Source: Echinarachnius parma (lineage: Eukaryota; Echinodermata; Echinoidea; Clypeasteroida; Echinarachniidae). From it: 64,000 bases of DNA. Position numbers and translations under genes: made by a program. The stretch spans positions 1 through 64,000 of the forward strand of contig JBAMJV010009815.1 in NCBI GenBank assembly GCA_037951105.1, read 5' to 3'. How positions within the stretch are numbered: position 1 is the first letter of the stretch; each line of letters begins with the position of its first letter. This document shows, piece by piece, positions 1 to 19,489 of the stretch. Under the pieces are notes generated by a model, which saw only the letters and a list, made by a program, of their open reading frames with translations, was not told the origin of the DNA and made no database searches.

Positions 1-119
1 ATGTTAGCCAGTCCATGAAGTTTCCCTAACCGGCCATGTTTGCTGTGTGTTAAGGCTATGGGAAAATTAGCGCGCAGTGCGTAGATTGTCTTCTAGTTAT
101 TTATATACTACTTCTATGG

Positions 120-379
120 TCTGAACACAATCAGATTCGAGACTCGTGGTTTGGGTTGACCTCATGACCGAGATATGCTTCCGGTGTGAAAACAAGTCAA
201 GTGAGTGCGCGTGACCTCAAATGAGAAAGGCGCGCACACTACTTCCGGTTTTAATTCTTAAGAATTGCAACTCTCGAGAATTGGCATCGTTTGAACACAC
301 ATTTTGCAATTCTTAAGAGTTGCAATTCTTAAGAATTGCAATTCTTAAGAACTTGGCTTTCATCGTGTGAATACGGCTA
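120..379. repeat. Direct repeat, copy A (260 bp)
   Basis: This block recurs 550 bp downstream (670-929) with only a handful of differences. It begins with CTGAACACAATCAGATTCGA and ends with several overlapping palindromes of the form AATTCTTAAGAATT, followed by CATCGTGTGAATACGGCTA. No coding potential is seen. It is probably part of a foldback element or a young tandem duplication. Confidence 0.8.
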
Positions 380-669
380 TTAATAGCCGCATTCAGACGA
401 TGAAAGTCAATCTCGTGGTTATCTTGTGGTTATCTTGTGGTTTGCAATTCTTAAGAATATCTTGTGGTTAGCGCTCGTTTGAACACGCAAAACTCGTGGT
501 TATCTTGTGGTTTCCAAACCACGAGATTGCGCGCACTGCAAAATATGCGCAATCTCGTGGTTATCTTGTGGTTTGCAAACCACAAGATAACCACAAGATA
601 CTTGTAAGATTTTGCGCAGAATGAGCGCGCGATAAGCGCGCGACTCCGCGCAGTCTATTTTTTTTACCG
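380..669. repeat. Palindrome-rich spacer between the direct repeats
   Basis: The spacer opens with an inverted repeat: CATCGTGTGAATACGG before TATTAATA is mirrored as CCGCATTCAGACGATG after it. It then repeats CTCGTGGTTATCTTGTGG several times in both orientations, ending in a perfect stem around 575-600 (TTTGCAAACC centre). The short GCGC-rich stretch at 615-655 is also self-complementary. It looks like the core of a foldback-type element. Confidence 0.6.
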
Positions 670-929
670 TCTGAACACAATCAGATTCGAGACTCGTGGT
701 TTGGGTTGACCTTATGACCGAGATATGCTTCCGGTGTGAAAACAAGTCAAGTGAGCGCGCGTGACCTCAAATGAGAAAGGCGCGCACACTACTTCCGGTT
801 TTAATTCTTAAGAATTGCAACTCTCGAGAATTGGCATCGTTTGAACACACATTTTGAAGTTCTTAAGAATTGCAATTCTTAAGAATTGCAATTCTTAAGA
901 ACTTGGCTTTCATCGTGTGAATACGGCTA
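670..929. repeat. Direct repeat, copy B (260 bp)
   Basis: Second copy of the block at 120-379, offset 550 bp, in the same orientation. The nearly unchanged sequence suggests a recent duplication. The DNA beyond it, to about 1040, is again rich in short GCGC palindromes. Confidence 0.8.
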
Positions 930-1206
930 ATATTTATCCGAGATGAAGGCGCGCTAACAGCATGAGTGCGCAAATTCATACGCGCGTTTATCAATGATTT
1001 GCGCGTGTCTAATTATGACGTAACAATGTGTTACGCGCTAGCTAAGTAATGATTCTTTACAAACTGGGATGAAGTCAAGATGTATGCATTTAGATTAAAA
1101 CTTGAAGTTTAAACATCGTTCAATAATTGTAAGAATTGTGCAATTTGTACCCTTTAAATTAATATATTGCATGTTCGCTCGAGATGTCTGATTAGTTAAT
1201 AATTAC

Positions 1207-1341
1207 AATATTGACTGGACTTTCGGGCTACACTACAAATATTGCCCTCACTAGATCCATATTGCCCTCGTCTTCGACTCGGGCAATATGAATCTAGTTC
1301 AGGCAATATTTGCCGTGTCTCCCTCAAGGCCAGTCAATATT
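1207..1341. mobile_element. Short hairpin MITE-like repeat
   Basis: An imperfect palindrome of about 135 bp runs from AATATTGACTGG to its inverse CCAGTCAATATT. ATTGCCCTC and GGGCAATAT motifs face each other around the centre at about 1275. There is no ORF. It is likely a miniature inverted-repeat element; no target duplication was identified. Confidence 0.5.
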
Positions 1342-1734
1342 CTTTAAATGTCAGTACGTATCACCTTAATTCGTGACGAATTCAAAGTCTAGTTATTATT
1401 ATTACTATTATCATTATTATTATTGTTATCATTATTATAATTATGAATATTATTATTGCTTTTCAATTTAATATTCCATTGTTTGAGATTACCATCTTTA
1501 TTATTATTCGTATCGATATTATATCGTTTCGATCCATCGCAAATAATCTTGTTTATTCCAAATAACCCTTTTTTCTTGAAGGCCTATTTTTATAAGGGGT
1601 TGCCGGTTATGTAACGATTCTATTCAAATAAATTCATAGAAGCGGTCGAAGAGGCATACCCCCCCTCTCCCCCCCCCCCCCGCACATCGTAGGCTTACCA
1701 AAGTTGCCTTCCCCAACCAGTGTCATGTTTGATT

Positions 1735-1940
1735 GAACCCCATTATATCCCTACACTATGAAACACGACCCTTGCTTGCTACCAAGCCCACCCCCAATGA
1801 TTGAACACAATTATATCCCTACACTACCAAACACGACCCTTGCTTGCCACCAAGCCCACCCCCCCCCCCCCCCCCCAATGATTGAACACCATTATATCCC
1901 TACACTACGAAACACGACCCTTGCTTGCCACCAAGCCCCC

Positions 1941-1942
<2 letters not shown>
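1735..1942. repeat. Minisatellite, about three 65-70 bp units
   Basis: Three consecutive copies of a unit containing CATTATATCCCTACACTA and CACGACCCTTGCTTGC, separated by variable poly-C tracts. The open frames here come from the repeat and are not genes. Confidence 0.75.
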
Positions 1943-2016
<74 letters not shown>

Positions 2017-2063
2017 CACGCACACACGCACACACGCACACACGCACACACGCACACACGCAC

Positions 2064-2121
<58 letters not shown>

Positions 2122-2131
2122 ACACACACAT
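1943..2131. repeat. (CA)n microsatellite
   Basis: Almost pure CA dinucleotide repeat of about 190 bp, with interspersed CG interruptions between about 2010 and 2070. Long His/Thr and Val/Cys open frames across it are artefacts of the repeat. Confidence 0.97.
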
Positions 2132-2588
2132 AGAGAAGCCTGAGACAGGGACGCGCCCTGATCCCTTGCACAAAGTTCTGCCTATACACCACCTCATGCA
2201 TAATAACTAAAAAGCCTCATAAACGTTTCCAGGGGCGCTGCTAAAAGCCTCCCCCATCCCCACACGGAAGTGTTCAGGGCGATGCCCAAGTAACGTCGTA
2301 TAAGGGTAACAAGAAAAGTGATCACTGTAAACAGGTGGCCACTATAGGTTTCCTCGGAATGATTTTCTCTATATCACTTTATATTGGCCTCTACATGCAG
2401 CTTGGGTGCCAATACACACATATAGCTGCACTTTAAGTCAGATTTTGTACAGTCGTTTCCCTCTACGTCTGGGTTTATTTACATTTACGTACGGAAATAC
2501 AATTTCTGAAAGTGGAAGCTCCGTTATTTTAAAGATCAATTTGGCGAGTCGATTTTCAACATTCAGAGGTATCTGTAGGGTATTTTAA

Positions 2589-3222
2589 AGGGAGAGATCC
2601 ACTTTTGCAAGCCAAAATTCAAAAGTTGCGAGGTTATTGTCTTATATGAAAGGAAATGTCATTTAATAGCATGCCTGGAAAAATTAGGGCTTGAAATCTC
2701 TTTTTCGTGGAGTTATAGACCTAAAACTGAATAAACTGATGGACGTCGGTTAATTAGGTACATACGTATTTTCGGCCGGTGAGTAAGTTTGTACATAGAT
2801 TTCACGGAGTGCCAGATCGGTATGCATGACCCCTACGTGACCCGCGCTAGCTACGTGACTCGCGCATTAGTACTAATGTGTGAGCGTTTACCAAGCAAAA
2901 TACCCAAACATCGCTTAAACTGACTACATGTAATTATATATTCTTTCTTTTTGAGATCTTTTTCCGTGACATACGTTAACAAAATGTCGGCTTCACAATA
3001 CCTTTACGAGAATTAGTACTATATTGTTGTAATATTATGCTAAATCAGTTGAACTCCTTTATTGACCGATATATAGTTCAAATGGAGGGACGCATTCGTT
3101 TTTCATTCGTAGAATCCAAATTAGAGGGCTGTTCGCTCTGATTTTTTTTTTTGCGTGTTACATTGATCCCCATCCGTCAACTAAAAGCTGTTCAGACGTT
3201 TTGTAAAAGTGGACCTGTCCCT
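2589..3222. mobile_element. TTAA-flanked MITE
   Basis: The ends are inverted repeats: AGGGAGAGATCCACTTTTGC at the left and the inverse of AGGGACAGGTCCACTTTTAC at the right. TTAA flanks both sides (2585-2588 and 3223-3226). TTAA duplications are known for piggyBac-like and Sola3 elements, but which superfamily mobilised this one is not shown by the sequence. No transposase frame is present. Confidence 0.65.
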
Positions 3223-3226
3223 TTAA

Positions 3227-4292
3227 CAGATGACATTTGTATCCAATAGAATAGGTATTCTGTAATCTGTAAGACATATTTGTTAAGTTGCAAGAGGTTT
3301 GGGGTGGTATCTTTAATGCGTTGAACGTGTATTTCGTCTTTCAAAACAGCCAAAGTAAAATTTTCTGAAGAACGCCAGATGCACGTGACGTTTCCTATTG
3401 TCCTCGATTCGCTGACCCCGCAGTGAGCGATGATTAACACGGTACATTCGCACAAAATAGAAGCATCGGGTAATTCCCAGGGGCCATATTTTTGAGGCGC
3501 AAAGGAGCCTTTTGTCCCCGGGTAGACCCCGACAGACTCATATATTTTATAATATATACACTAGAGTCACGACTGACTCAAATCCTTTACCTCTATCCTC
3601 AAGTATGCCTTGAATGTGATAATTTGAATTGGGTCAAAATCTCTCTTGCAGGTGGAAAAACAATATGTTTCGGTTGATTTCATACGTATTGACACATTTA
3701 AAAAGAAGGTGTGTTTTGCTATAATAATCACTTTTCGCAAACCCTAATTCAACAGTCAAGCAGTATTCAATAACAGAAAGCAAGTGCGCGCGAAATAAGA
3801 TATGTGTGAAAATTGAAATATTCATACTGAAAATTAATGTTGTTGGCATTTGTTCGCACGTTTGCGATATGTCCTATATTCAAATGTTATACCTGAAGAG
3901 CAACATATATATACAAAATCATGTGTCGCAAATCATCGGAAAGTGGAGAAACTTTGCGACAAAGAATGATATTAATTAAGCAATTATCACGATTCATTCC
4001 AATTCATGCAAGTAATAATCATATTTGTATATTTCAGTAGACAATTGTGTCTACCAAGGTAACCTATAACGAAACTATATTCGCAAACTAAGGAACATTA
4101 TTTGATTCATCTTGACATTTCTAAATCTTTATTTTTGTTAATTAGCTAGTCGTTGGCTTCGCTTGGCGGCATCGAAGATCGAACTTCAAATTAATAAACC
4201 GCAATGCCCACCGTTTCTTTTGTTCCGTATTTAGAATGCAAACAGGTGTTTCAATAAATTAGTACTCATTACCACATGTGACACTCGGATGC
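3227..4292. other. Non-coding stretch, nothing recognised
   Basis: AT-rich DNA with no convincing exon, RNA or repeat family. The short open frames lack homology-like patterning, cysteine spacing or splice context. Confidence 0.5.
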
Positions 4293-4296
4293 TTAA

Positions 4297-5181
4297 AGGG
4301 ATAGTTGAGTACTGGTAAGGAGAGTACAGTTTTGGTGAAACTGAATTTTAGTAACCAAAACCTGCATCATTACATTACAAACTAATAGTTATAACTAGAA
4401 AGGAACACAAAATTACAAATGACGTAGTAAATAGATCATGTTATCATTAAAAAAGAGCCGTTAAAACGTAAGAGGGCGCTCTCTAAACACTCATCGGTTT
4501 CAACCATTTTGAATAAAATATTGTGCATGTGATGCTTTGTTGAAATAGTGATTAGATAGAGAAATAACCAACAACTATTTAAATACCTATTTTGTAACTT
4601 TTTGAAAAGAGGAAGCATTTTTTTGAATTTTTAACGGCTGGTTCAAAATTCTCAAATAAACCTGGGGGGTGTTTCACAAAGATCCTAAGTTGATATTAGC
4701 ACTAAGATGGTCTTAACTATTATGGAAAGCCACTAGTGTCTTGTAACAGTTTTGTAAAAGTTATGTTGAAATGCATAAAATGTTGATTCAAATCATATAT
4801 CAAAGAGATTCATGATCTTCACATAAAATTCATGACATTTCTTTGATAATTAGAAAATATATATGATTTGAATCAACATTTTATGCATTTCAACATAACT
4901 TTTACAAAACTGTTTCAAGACACTAATGGCTTTCCATAATATTTAAGACATCTTAGTGCTAAGATCAACTTAGGATCTCTGTGAAACACCCCCTGGGGCC
5001 CCAGCTTTATTACAAATTGTTATATTTATGGATATTTCAGCCATCTTTGAACCGATTTTGATCAAACAAAGATGATTTTATTATTTAAATATTATGCTCT
5101 TTCAAATTTTACACTCAGTTTTTCATAACCTCACAAAAAAAAGTAGTCTAGCGCCCTCTCTACCAAAACTCAACTATCCCT
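4297..5181. mobile_element. TTAA-flanked MITE interrupted by a second MITE
   Basis: It begins AGGGATAGTTGAGTACTGGT and ends with the inverse (CAAAACTCAACTATCCCT), flanked by TTAA at 4293-4296 and 5182-5185. The body shares GTAACCAAAACCTGCA, AATAGTTATAACT and GAGGGCGCTCTCT blocks with the elements at 5335, 38164, 38800 and in every array unit near 47694. Without the inserted element at 4668-4991 it would be about 550 bp, matching its relatives. Confidence 0.8.
4668..4991. mobile_element. Foldback MITE nested inside the TTAA MITE
   Basis: Nearly the whole 324 bp is one hairpin: GTTTCACAAAGATCCTAAGT near the left is mirrored at the right, with arms of about 130 bp around a short loop near 4825. 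The flanks CCTGGGG (4661-4667) and CCTGGGG (4992-4998) look like a 7-8 bp target duplication, as made by hAT elements. Relatives lie at about 7509-7812 and 41590-41893. It is younger than its host element. Confidence 0.75.
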
Positions 5182-5334
5182 TTAATATGCAACCCAGTAT
5201 ACATCAGACGAATTAAAAAAATAACAACAACGGGAGCATCATGTTCTAAAAGAACTTAGCCTGTTTCCAATTGTTATTTGTATTTCTTTGTTTGGTAGAA
5301 TAGTGAGAGCCTTTATATGCGATTTGGTAATTAC

Positions 5335-5770
5335 AGGGGTAGTACAGTTTTGGTAAGGCTGATCTTTAGTAACCAAAACATGCACAGTAAAATTACAAAC
5401 TAATAGTTATAACTCCACCATGCTTGAAAGGTATAGAAAATCATTAAAAAAGAGCCATTAAAACTCAAAAGGGCGCTCTCTAAAAAAAGCATTGGTTTCA
5501 TTCATTACAAAGTTATGCATGCTATTTAAAAACCTCTTTTTAATTTTGTTTAAATAAAAAATAAAAAAAAATCATCGAATAAATCTAGGCCCAAGATTGA
5601 TTCCGATGGGATATATTTATTAATATTTCATCTGTTTCTGAACCGATTTTGATCAAATAAATTTTATTCTGTCATTAGAATTGTCCTCTCAAATTTTACA
5701 CTCAGTTTTCATTAACTCACCAAAAAATTATTTCGTGCAGCGCCCTCAATACCAAAACTGAACTACCCCT
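5335..5770. mobile_element. TTAA-type MITE
   Basis: Same family as the element at 4297. The left end AGGGGTAGTACAGTTTTGGT matches the inverse of the right end, ACCAAAACTGAACTACCCCT. The right flank is TTAA (5771-5774) and the left flank is TTAC, probably a mutated copy. It contains the family's GTAACCAAAACATGCA and GGGCGCTCTCT blocks. Confidence 0.7.
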
Positions 5771-5774
5771 TTAA

Positions 5775-7140
5775 AATAATTATGAAATAAGTCAAACATG
5801 TATTTTACAATATTGAAAACGTACTAGGATTTTGTTTGGTATTTCACATTTTCGAACATGTATTTTATTCAAAAAATTATGATGTAATTTATTGTTGTTA
5901 TTTGATTTATGAAGCTTCTTAAAAGAAGACTTTATTGGCGAAATGCACTACATTGATAATTAAAATCATGATTTTAGAAAACCATTCCATACAAATAAAT
6001 CATTTGAAACCTTTAACTTTTCCCATATTTGATTTTTTAAAAACATAAATGATCAACCAGTAATGGAACGATCCTCAAAATCCACGTTTCTCGAAAAAAA
6101 CACCGTAGGCCAATTTACTAAGTAAAACCATACATGAAATATAAATATATTAATTCATTATTTTCTTCCTATTTGCTCGCTACAAAAATAGACAAGAACA
6201 TTACATTATAATATCCGCAATATCAACAATATAGATTACCCGAAATGTGGTGGTATGCTTTGATACAATCTTTAGCAAATTACGACAACATTGGTAACTC
6301 CGCACGTGCCCTCATAGACCCCGTTTACGGAGCACACATACTACATAAACAGACACAAAACGTGAGAGAAAGTAATTTACCTCGTTTATTTCGTAATTCT
6401 TAGTTAATCAATTGACCTAACGAACGAGATTCCTTTACTTTAAAAAATGGACCAGTTTGTTCGGGCCAAGAAATCGAATTTTGCGTATACATCCTTGTCC
6501 GAGCTTTGGCGTATTCAAGTTCGATACGGCACATCAGTTCACAATGGGTAATTGTGCGCGAACAACGGAGTACAAAGGTCATGCGTATACGTAGAGCGAG
6601 CACACAATCATAGTTCTGCTTCAATGACGTCACGACATCCGAGCAGATGAGTTCATTAGCATATTATGTAAACACAAAAACAGGTACTTTTGAAAAACCA
6701 ATGCAGACTTTATTGGAGGTTATACATTTGCCATTTTTGTGGAGATCAACCTTTGAGGGTATAGAGAACAACATCTTTTTTTTAAATTCGTCAATAAAAT
6801 CTTCTTTTAACTAATGTTTCGTTAAAATAAAATCATCATACACAACTGCTAGAGAAATATCTATGATATCTCCTTTCTTTGCAAATTCAAGATTAAACAT
6901 GCAACTGTTGGTTTGCTCTTTTTTTTTTTAGGGGAGGGGGGGTATGTTCAAAAGCTAACACATATTGGCTTATACGATCAAAAGTTACAAGTGAATGCGT
7001 TATATATGTGTTTTACCATTTGACCCTATCTGACATCAGCCTATAAGGCATTTTCTAGCAAAAAGGTTTCTGCACAAAAGTATACATACACATTGATATG
7101 AGCAATCATTGTTTGAATTTTATAGTTTGTTTGATAAGCA
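5775..7140. other. Non-coding stretch, nothing recognised
   Basis: AT-rich intergenic DNA 3' of gene 1. No exon-like segment, RNA gene or clear repeat family was found. Confidence 0.45.
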
Positions 7141-7147
7141 ATTTCCA

Positions 7148-7432
7148 TGCGCCACCGGAGATATGCTTTTGTTTCTCCTCTTTATTCATACAAATCCTTT
7201 TTCATATAGGCATCCAGACAAGGGGTGGCATGCCATTTCAGTGAAAGGATTATCATTCACCAGTATAACAATTAACATGTTATTCTGATCCTGTAGGATC
7301 AAGATGGCGTACGATGGTGATTTAATTGTTAAACCATTACACTAGCATGTCAAGCGATCCTTTGTGTGGATGCCTGAGGCATTTATTTTGATAAAAGAGA
7401 AAAAAAAACATCTCCGGTAGCACATGACAACC
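7148..7432. mobile_element. MITE with CCGGAGAT ends
   Basis: The left part (CCACCGGAGATATGCTTTTG) is mirrored at the right end (inverse of CTACCGGAGATGTTTTTTTT). A second inner pair, GGCATCCAGACAAGG and the inverse of GGCATCCACACAAAGG, extends the stem. There is no coding capacity and no certain target duplication. Confidence 0.6.
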
Positions 7433-7508
7433 AACAATGGGCTAATCAAATTCTAAATTTACTTGCAATCATGGTAATCGAGCTTGTAATTTGTGTCTTT
7501 TGAAGCCT

Positions 7509-7812
7509 GGTGGTGTAATACAAAGATTGAGGTTGAGCTTAGGTTAGATCTAACAATTATGGAGAGCCGTTAGTTTCTTTGTATAATTGTTGAACCAGTT
7601 CCCTTTAAAGGCATACATTATGATAACAAATCTGTATTATTCGTTATTATCAAGGCGCCTTTACATTTTTCGTATACATTTTTGTTGGAAGTCTCAAATA
7701 CTTGCATGTTTAAAAAAAAAAAGTTCTATTCCAATAGAACATTATGGCTTACTATAACTTTAAGACCAACTTAACATTTTAAGTTCAACTTAGGATCTTT
7801 GTGAAACACCCC
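7509..7812. mobile_element. Diverged copy of the GTTTCACAAAGAT foldback MITE
   Basis: The right end reads ACTTAGGATCTTTGTGAAAC, as in the element at 4668-4991. The interior keeps CAATTATGGAGAGCCGTTAG and TTTGTATAATTGTTGAACCAG. The left end is more worn. Confidence 0.6.
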
Positions 7813-8368
7813 TCTGGACTAAAGTTATGATACTCAGGCCATATACTAGCAGCTGTCATGACTGTGTTTCACAATTTGAAACGGAATGTATTTCACCATG
7901 TGGACTTGTGTAGAGACACACATCGGGGACCATATTAGTTTTTATATAAAGCATGTCCATTATAGTGACACCGTTTATCACATTGTAAACACAGTGTGGA
8001 CATACTATAAGTACACACTGTGAACACATTATTTACAGCCCACACTTTATATTTGCTTTGCGCTAAGTTTCATAATATACATTTATACAAAACGCGGTTT
8101 GATTGTTGTTTACATTTGCCTGACTTGCATTTGTTTTCTTACATTATGATGATTATGGTACAATAACCATGTAAACAGCAACCTTGTTTACTTATATAAC
8201 ATGCATGATAATACGCGTAATGAATCTTATATACATAATAAACTTTGTCTATTAATTTCAGTCAATAAATACACACACATAAAATGTCCAGCGTCGTGGA
8301 CTTCGGGTCTGCTGCGTCATGTACATAGACCTCAAATTAATTAATTGATTGATTGATTGATTGATTGA

Positions 8369-15807
<7,439 letters not shown>

Positions 15808-15811
15808 GTTC

Positions 15812-16570
15812 TCCTCCTCAAACGAGATTAAACAAGAAGTGTTGAGGCAGCGATGGCAAGTCAATCAAAGCGGGGTAGAGTAGAAGAGACAAATGTGTCC
15901 TTATTCAAACAAGCAACCAGCTTGTAATACGAACGTATGAAAATATACTTTAATATTATCCCCTTTGCACGTCACGTTCAGGACGGTAGCTAAACCAATC
16001 TGTAGCGTGGCTATGGGGAAGAGCAGGGAGGGGGCAGGGACACTTATTGCCTCTCCCCTAGCCCCCTTTCTGTTTTTTTCTCTCTCGGAAATCCTTCCCC
16101 TCACTATATATCCCCACCCAGTCTTGATAATTAGAATAATAAAGGAATACATAATGCGATTGTACTAATCGTTGTAAATGTAATTGTTTGTCCAGGTTGG
16201 TTCCTTCAAAAGAGTCACTGCCCCCCCCCCCCCCCCCCTCCCACAATCTCCACCCCTTGTCTGAGTGGGTTCCCTGTCACGCCACTCGACTTAATCCGAA
16301 GGTTCGAATAGGATTTGAACCCTCAGTAATCGCGTTTATTAACCGCATTGACAATTAATCTCATCTCGCTGGGTAAATGGGACAGTTTGTCGAAGCAAAT
16401 TAATTTCATTAACGCGCCAGAAAGGTACGCAGCCAAATGCCCAATGGTACGGAATTAAAGGTCTAAATTAGATAATGTAACAATTAATTAAACGAGCTAG
16501 AACTTATCGACTCCTTCAAACAATCGCTATTACTGTTTTATTGTTATCATTGATATTATTATATATTTTT
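15812..16570. other. 5' flank of gene 1
   Basis: Upstream of the gene 1 start; promoter elements could not be identified with confidence. It contains a poly-C tract at about 16221-16239. No other gene is visible. Confidence 0.4.
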
Positions 16571-16575
16571 TGTTA

Positions 16576-16579
16576 TTAC

Positions 16580-16618
<39 letters not shown>

Positions 16619-16674
16619 CATTATTATTATTATTATTATTATTATCATTATTATTATTATCATTATTATTATTG
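16576..16674. repeat. (ATT)n microsatellite
   Basis: About 100 bp of TTA triplets interrupted by a few TCA triplets. Confidence 0.95.
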
Positions 16675-17096
16675 ACTGTGGACTAGCTGGTTGGATCTTA
16701 GCTCCGAGATCATTTCCGGATGGAACTGTCAGATTATATCAGTCTGTATTAAACGATTTTTAGATTGACCTATTGTCATCTAAACCTTTTATTGAATACT
16801 ACTTCAGAATTTTAGTTAAAGTTTTCCTAATTTTTTGCTGTTGCTTTACTCTGGGCTATGATGGGTGATTTGTCAAAATTTGTTTGAAGAACTTTACATT
16901 CATGCGTGCAGGCCTACATTTGATAATTATACATTATTTATAATAGTAATAATAATAAGGCTTTCATACGTTAATTAATTTGATATTTATTTATTTTCTC
17001 AGTCAGTCAATTAATATTCACTTCTTAATTAATTAATTCGTTTATTCATTCCTTAATTTCTTTCTTCATTCAATCATTCATTCGTTCATTGCGGAT

Positions 17097-17119
17097 TCAT
17101 TGGATCATTGATTGATTGG

Positions 17120-17150
<31 letters not shown>

Positions 17151-17151
17151 G

Positions 17152-17226
<75 letters not shown>

Positions 17227-17227
17227 C

Positions 17228-17297
<70 letters not shown>

Positions 17298-17300
17298 CAT
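17097..17300. repeat. (ATTG)n microsatellite
   Basis: About 200 bp of a tetranucleotide repeat, followed by TTCA repeats to about 17330. Asn-Gln-Ser-Ile frames across it are repeat artefacts. Confidence 0.97.
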
Positions 17301-17334
17301 TCATTCATACATTCATTCATTCATTTATTCAATA

Positions 17335-18204
17335 AATTCAATAAATTCAATAAATTGATTTATAAACGGTCATAAACGTCATACTGTAATTAGTTGGAAA
17401 AGCTGACTCAAATTTTCGCTTTTTTTAACCAGGAAAGTAGTGTTCTTTTTCAATGAAACTTTCATACATCATTCGGACATATCTAACAATGATTTTGGTA
17501 TAGGATTAAAGTCTCAAATGTCATTTTTGGCAATATCTGACCCTCAACAAGTCAGAGAGAGGGAGAGAAACAATGAAATAAGGATATTGTTTATATTTTT
17601 TTATAAATTAAATTGGGGCTCACCACATCTTGTAAATGGTCCTGGTAGGACCGTTGGCTCCACTATGTACAGTAGTTAAAGAAACAAATAACACATTATC
17701 GCGATATTCATTGCGGTGCCATTTGTATTATATTTGTGTTAAAAAAATGAAATATAGTAATTGATAAATATAAATATGAATTATGAAGAGACTGAATTGG
17801 CAACAATAGTCATCTTTGACTGATTGACATCAAACAACAACAACACCAACAGAAGGATGAAAGGGAGGGAGAGGGAGCGGTTAGATGGATAGGATTTTCT
17901 CTAGTAAACGCTTCAAATCGCACTATAATTAAGCACACAACAAGCGAATCTAAAATTAATACAAAATGGGCGATTTGAGAGCGCACCAGCTAAACCCTTT
18001 TCATTATAATCCTAATCAAGCGGAAATTAATTAAGGTGGCAAAACACACAATTACCCTGGCGAGATCCAACGACAATCTGATTACGCTGATGGTATTATA
18101 TGTTTTAATTTGTATTTTATACAAATATGAATATTTCCTCATGGCCGCGTAACCCTTGCCTTCCTGTATGGGCTCATTCTATTATTCGCTCTTCTGTTGG
18201 ACGA
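17335..18204. other. Intergenic stretch, nothing recognised
   Basis: AT-rich DNA between genes 1 and 2. No exon-like or RNA-like segment was found. Confidence 0.45.
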
Positions 18205-18208
18205 TTAA

Positions 18209-18578
18209 AGGGATCTAGTAACTTTGGTGAAATGCACAAATACTGACGTCGATTTGTGATCTCAAATGTATGCTGAGTGATGCCGTGTGAGCATTCCATG
18301 GTAAATCATGGTATGTCATATGACCGAGTAATGAACAAAACACCAAAGTGATATTTCCTAACTCATTGCATTTACTTTGAACACAGTTATAATTTCCCTA
18401 TAGATAATTTCAAATCTGAACACATCAATCACACATATCTTTATAAAAGAGAAGCAATTTGAAAAACAGAAACCTGATCCATGCTTATATTGGTAATATG
18501 AATACAAACAGTTATGAGAGAACCGCTAGAGCTCCAAGTAAGTTTGTAGGGGTTCTGATAATGTAACTTTAGATCCCT
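18209..18578. mobile_element. TTAA-flanked MITE (second family)
   Basis: AGGGATCTAGTAACTTTGGT at the left and an inverse at the right (ATGTAACTTTAGATCCCT), flanked by TTAA at 18205-18208 and 18579-18582. Fragments of the same family lie at 13376-13490 (inverted) and within every 2.7-kb array unit (for example about 49120-49420, sharing TATGACCGAGTAAT). Confidence 0.75.
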
Positions 18579-18582
18579 TTAA

Positions 18583-19485
18583 AAGGCTATAGTTCTAAAA
18601 TGTTAATATGAATAGTCCATAAGCTCCATTTCATCTCAATAGTGGCTTGCCTACAACCAATGAAGCGAACTTAATTGTTTTCCCTGATTAAAAATGTAAA
18701 GCTAAATAGTATAGTCATCTATTAGTCAAGAAATTGTTTTAATACGTACAATAAATATGTTATTATCATGCTTATACTCTGTAAGTTTACAAATTCAATG
18801 TACCTGCAAAATTACATACAAGTTAACAATCTTCATATTCCTTCATAATTATTATTTTTGACAATGATAATCGTAGGAATTACGTTTTGACATAAATGTG
18901 CATAGGGCTTGGTAGTCAACCATGGAATGATTTGAAAAGAATATTATAGAATAAAATATTGCAATTTTGTTTGCTATTATCATAGGACATAGATATTTTT
19001 AATATATATTTTCATATTCTCCCGACCTTCACGGCCTGTTAAGCATGTTAAGAGAGATTGTATCATTAAGGCATTTTAGTCCAGAAATACAATTTCTGGA
19101 AAACCATTTGCGTTATATCAGGCCTTCAAAACCGCTTGTTTTATCAATCTAATTGAGCCACAATTAAACTCCGATTCATTCGTTGCAAATTAATTAATTA
19201 TATATCAGGTCTCGACGCCTCGCCCTTATAGACCTCTTTCCACTAGACTAGTATGTAAATAACATATCAAACATTGCGTCAGATTTTAGTTAATGAAAAA
19301 AGAGAGGTCTTAACTGCATAATTTCAATAAAATGCTGGTGATTCGCCTACAAACAACGAATTATGAAACCCAGTGGAGTAATAAAACGTTGTTCATACAT
19401 ATCTCTAATACCATCCCATATAATAATTTGAATCGATCGATATTTTTTTCTTCTGATTGTGCAAAACATTCATAACTAGACTGAT
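18583..19485. other. Intergenic stretch, nothing recognised
   Basis: AT-rich sequence with no supported gene, RNA or repeat family. Confidence 0.45.
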
Positions 19486-19489
19486 GGAT

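Noticed and set aside
1758-2210. Open frames of His/Thr or Val/Cys repeats
   Set aside because: They are translations of the (CA)n microsatellite and adjoining minisatellite.
17086-17304. Asn-Gln-Ser-Ile repeat protein
   Set aside because: Produced by the (ATTG)n microsatellite; no start context or splice support.
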